Notes under the pieces: model-generated
Seen by the model: the letters and a program-made list of their open reading frames with translations, nothing else
Told to the model about the DNA's origin: nothing
Database searches by the model: none
Part shown: positions 26,937-28,958 of the stretch, one piece after another
How positions within the stretch are numbered: position 1 is the stretch's first letter
How the letters are laid out: each line of letters opens with the position of its first letter
Made by a program: the position numbers and the translations under genes
Assembly (NCBI GenBank): GCA_024196135.1
Contig: JAMQCK010000312.1
Location: forward strand, 1 to 28,958
Direction of reading: 5' to 3'
Length of the DNA stretch: 28,958 nt
Source of the DNA: Pleurotus ostreatus/Saccharomyces cerevisiae fusant
Taxonomy: Eukaryota > Opisthokonta

Positions 26937-28958
26937 TTGAGGGAAGGGAAGCAACCGTGTGTACTGACACAAGTGAGCGAGCATCCGACCTTAAATTGCA
27001 GCAAATCTGGTAGTACAGTATTAGAATGCAGTCGGAGACTAGAGAAGCTCCGGCGGGGCCGGCTCCCAACCTTGCTTGCGCAGCGGGTATGTACTCAAAT
27101 GTTTGATCCTTCGGACACGACTGGCAATGATTCGGTCTAGTGAGCTTGTAGGATGACAATAGCGCAAATTCTCCAAAGGCCTCCCTGGCCTTTTACCGCG
27201 CCTTCGATAGAGGTCAAATCTCAGAGAGAGTTTTTTTTCGCGCCTGCGAGCTTTCTGCTTGTATGCACCTGCACAACGACGCCCCCTTGCTAGTTCCCCC
27301 TCGCCCTCTCCTCACCTTTCTTCGCCCCGCTTATTCAATGGAGAGGTCGATTCGTGTCTCCAGATTTCCTTCTCCCTGGGCCCCAGTGCATGCGCTTAGC
27401 GCCGTATTGATTCACGGCTTGAGCTCTCGGCCTCTCTTAAGGGGACGGTTTACGCACGACGGTCGCTCACCGCACTGCAGGTACGCCTTCCTGCGGACTG
27501 ACGATGAGAATTTGACCTCTTATATATCTACACCCAATCCCTCTCCCTTTTGTCTCCCCCTTCCCGCACAGTAAGTCAATGACGCCAGTCACGCAGGTGA
27601 GCATGCTCGCGCCCGTCTTCCCTACCCTCCGAAGCATTGCGGCCACACAATTCTCTTTCTTCCCTTGTCCAATTTAAGACGCCCGCCATCGCCACCTGCA
27701 AAAGCGGTTACCATGCGCGAGATTCCTTTCATCTATATCTCCTTCCTCGCGCCTGTGCGGGGTGAAGCGATGAAGGACTCGCGAGCCGTCGCAGAGGGTG
27801 GGATGAAGAACGAAGCACGCGGACACTCTGTGCAAGTCTTTCGTTTGAGAAGTACCTTCCGTATGCCGGGAGTTTGCATGACGGTCAGTATCTCACATGC
27901 ATTATCTCAAAACAATTGAGTTGTTACGCACCTCAAGGATTGTCTCCTCTATTCTCCGCCCATCTTATGTCAGGATTGTTCACGGCAAGGGCATTCCGAA
28001 GTAGAAAGCGCTGACCATCGCGTAGGCATCCTTCTTGCTACTCGATATATGCATAGCGAGTACCGGTGGCCAATACGTATCATTACAAGCGAGGGAATTA
28101 AAGGAAGCGTGGCGAAGATGGCGCGCGAGACGCCGACCTGGAGTTCAACCAATCAGGTGATTTGTCGGTGCCGACACCGGACTTTGCCGTTGTACCTCAA
28201 CGCCTCATTCCAACTTCGTTCCAACCATTATTTTGCGTTTGCCATGAAAGCCCTTTATCTACGGATTCTTTCTCTGGATTGTGTGTTTTCAATTCCTTAC
28301 CCATTCAGATAGGACGGGACGGCAAGTTCCATCTCGGGTGCCCCGAAGCGCCGACACCAGCACTATTGCGGACAGGTGACGAATGACATCGATTGTTTGT
28401 ACTTATGCCGCAAAAAAACTCGTGGCGTCGTCAATAAGACAGGTGTAGATACCTTGCAAGCAAGGTGATGAAGTAGAGTCCATTGTTGAAGCATTCTACC
28501 GATGTACAGAAGGTATCTCGTGTATGCTTGCTACTGAGAGGTAAGGAACGGTCCAGCTTGGGTGGCACAAATGACAGTGCACAGAGTACATAGGAACATA
28601 GTTAGTAGTCAATAAGAAGTTAAAGGTATATAAGTAAGGTACCAGAGCTGACTCCGCATAGATACAGCCACCATCCGGCATCCCTGAAAACAATGCATGG
28701 CCCGTGCCAACAATAAGGAGCGACGAGTGAGGAGAGAATTAAGCAAGAGCGCGAGGAAACAAGAACGAAACGACAGAGGGCAGAGATACAGGTAAGTAAG
28801 ATTCCCCCAGAACCCAGAGTTCGTGCGCAACGAAGTGGCAGAACGCGCATACAGCTATGAGCCTCATATAAAGCAAAAGAGTCCGGGGCAGGTCGGTAAA
28901 TGATTGAAATTTGGGAGTCCTTTTCCGTCCTTCCAACGCGAGAGATAACGTCTCTTCA
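26937..28958. other. About 2 kb without a recognised gene
   Basis: The plus strand from about 27240 to 27560 is pyrimidine-rich with TATATAT-like sequence near 27522, followed by short pieces with donor-like signals (ACGCAG|GTGAGC near 27596; GACG|GTCAGT near 27883). One frame at about 27832-27880 reads ASLSFEKYLPYAGSLHDG. These could be early exons of an unidentified plus-strand gene, but no chain of exons held together. The last 450 bases look like untranslated or intergenic DNA. Confidence 0.3.

Noticed and set aside
27230..27238. T run near 27230 as a Pol III terminator
   Set aside because: No tRNA, 5S or U6-like gene with A and B boxes precedes it on the plus strand.

Overview
The window looks like a basidiomycete, most likely agaricomycete, nuclear genome. 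The genes are cut by many 46-59 bp GT..AG introns with CTRAY-type branch sites (for example TACTAAC), the protein families are ones common in mushrooms, there is an intron-containing tRNA-His, and a tyrosine-recombinase retroelement of the DIRS/Ngaro kind is present. All exon joins below were made by hand and tested by whether the exon lengths add up to an open frame.

Layout. (1) 300-5716, minus strand: a near-complete DIRS/Ngaro-like element with Gag, reverse transcriptase-RNase H and tyrosine recombinase. Two spliceosomal introns, one frameshift and one in-frame stop lie between or inside its ORFs. (2) 5717-6061, minus: a Cys/His-motif protein whose frame stops where the element appears to begin. 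(3) 6337-8396, minus: a six-exon gene for a 603-residue DDE integrase-like protein with a helix-turn-helix, divergent from (4) 8590-9734, plus: a four-exon BTB/POZ-like protein with a TATA box. (5) 9735-18880: a gene-poor stretch holding relics, namely splice-signal-rich minus-strand tracts, two diverged copies of one repeat family, a decayed ataxin-2/Pbp1 copy (14884-15535, plus) and a decayed eIF3a fragment (16975-17405, minus). (6) 19236-24667, plus: the main find, a gene of about 15-16 exons modelled as one protein of about 1561 residues. It joins a TET/JBP-type 2-oxoglutarate/Fe(II) dioxygenase domain to a chromodomain, a repeated SPSP linker and a long C-terminal region. (7) 24952-25308: a 17 x 21 bp minisatellite abutting the 3' end of (8) a minus-strand secreted histidine-phosphatase-family gene (25369-26457), whose usual C terminus is missing. 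(9) 26853-26936, minus: tRNA-His(GUG) with a 12-nt intron. (10) 26937-28958: no gene recognised.

The most interesting biology is the dioxygenase-chromodomain fusion, a candidate chromatin-targeted modified-base oxidase, lying among integrase-like and retroelement genes. Next is the phosphatase, whose last exon may now be a minisatellite. Family names come from motif recognition only; no database search was possible.
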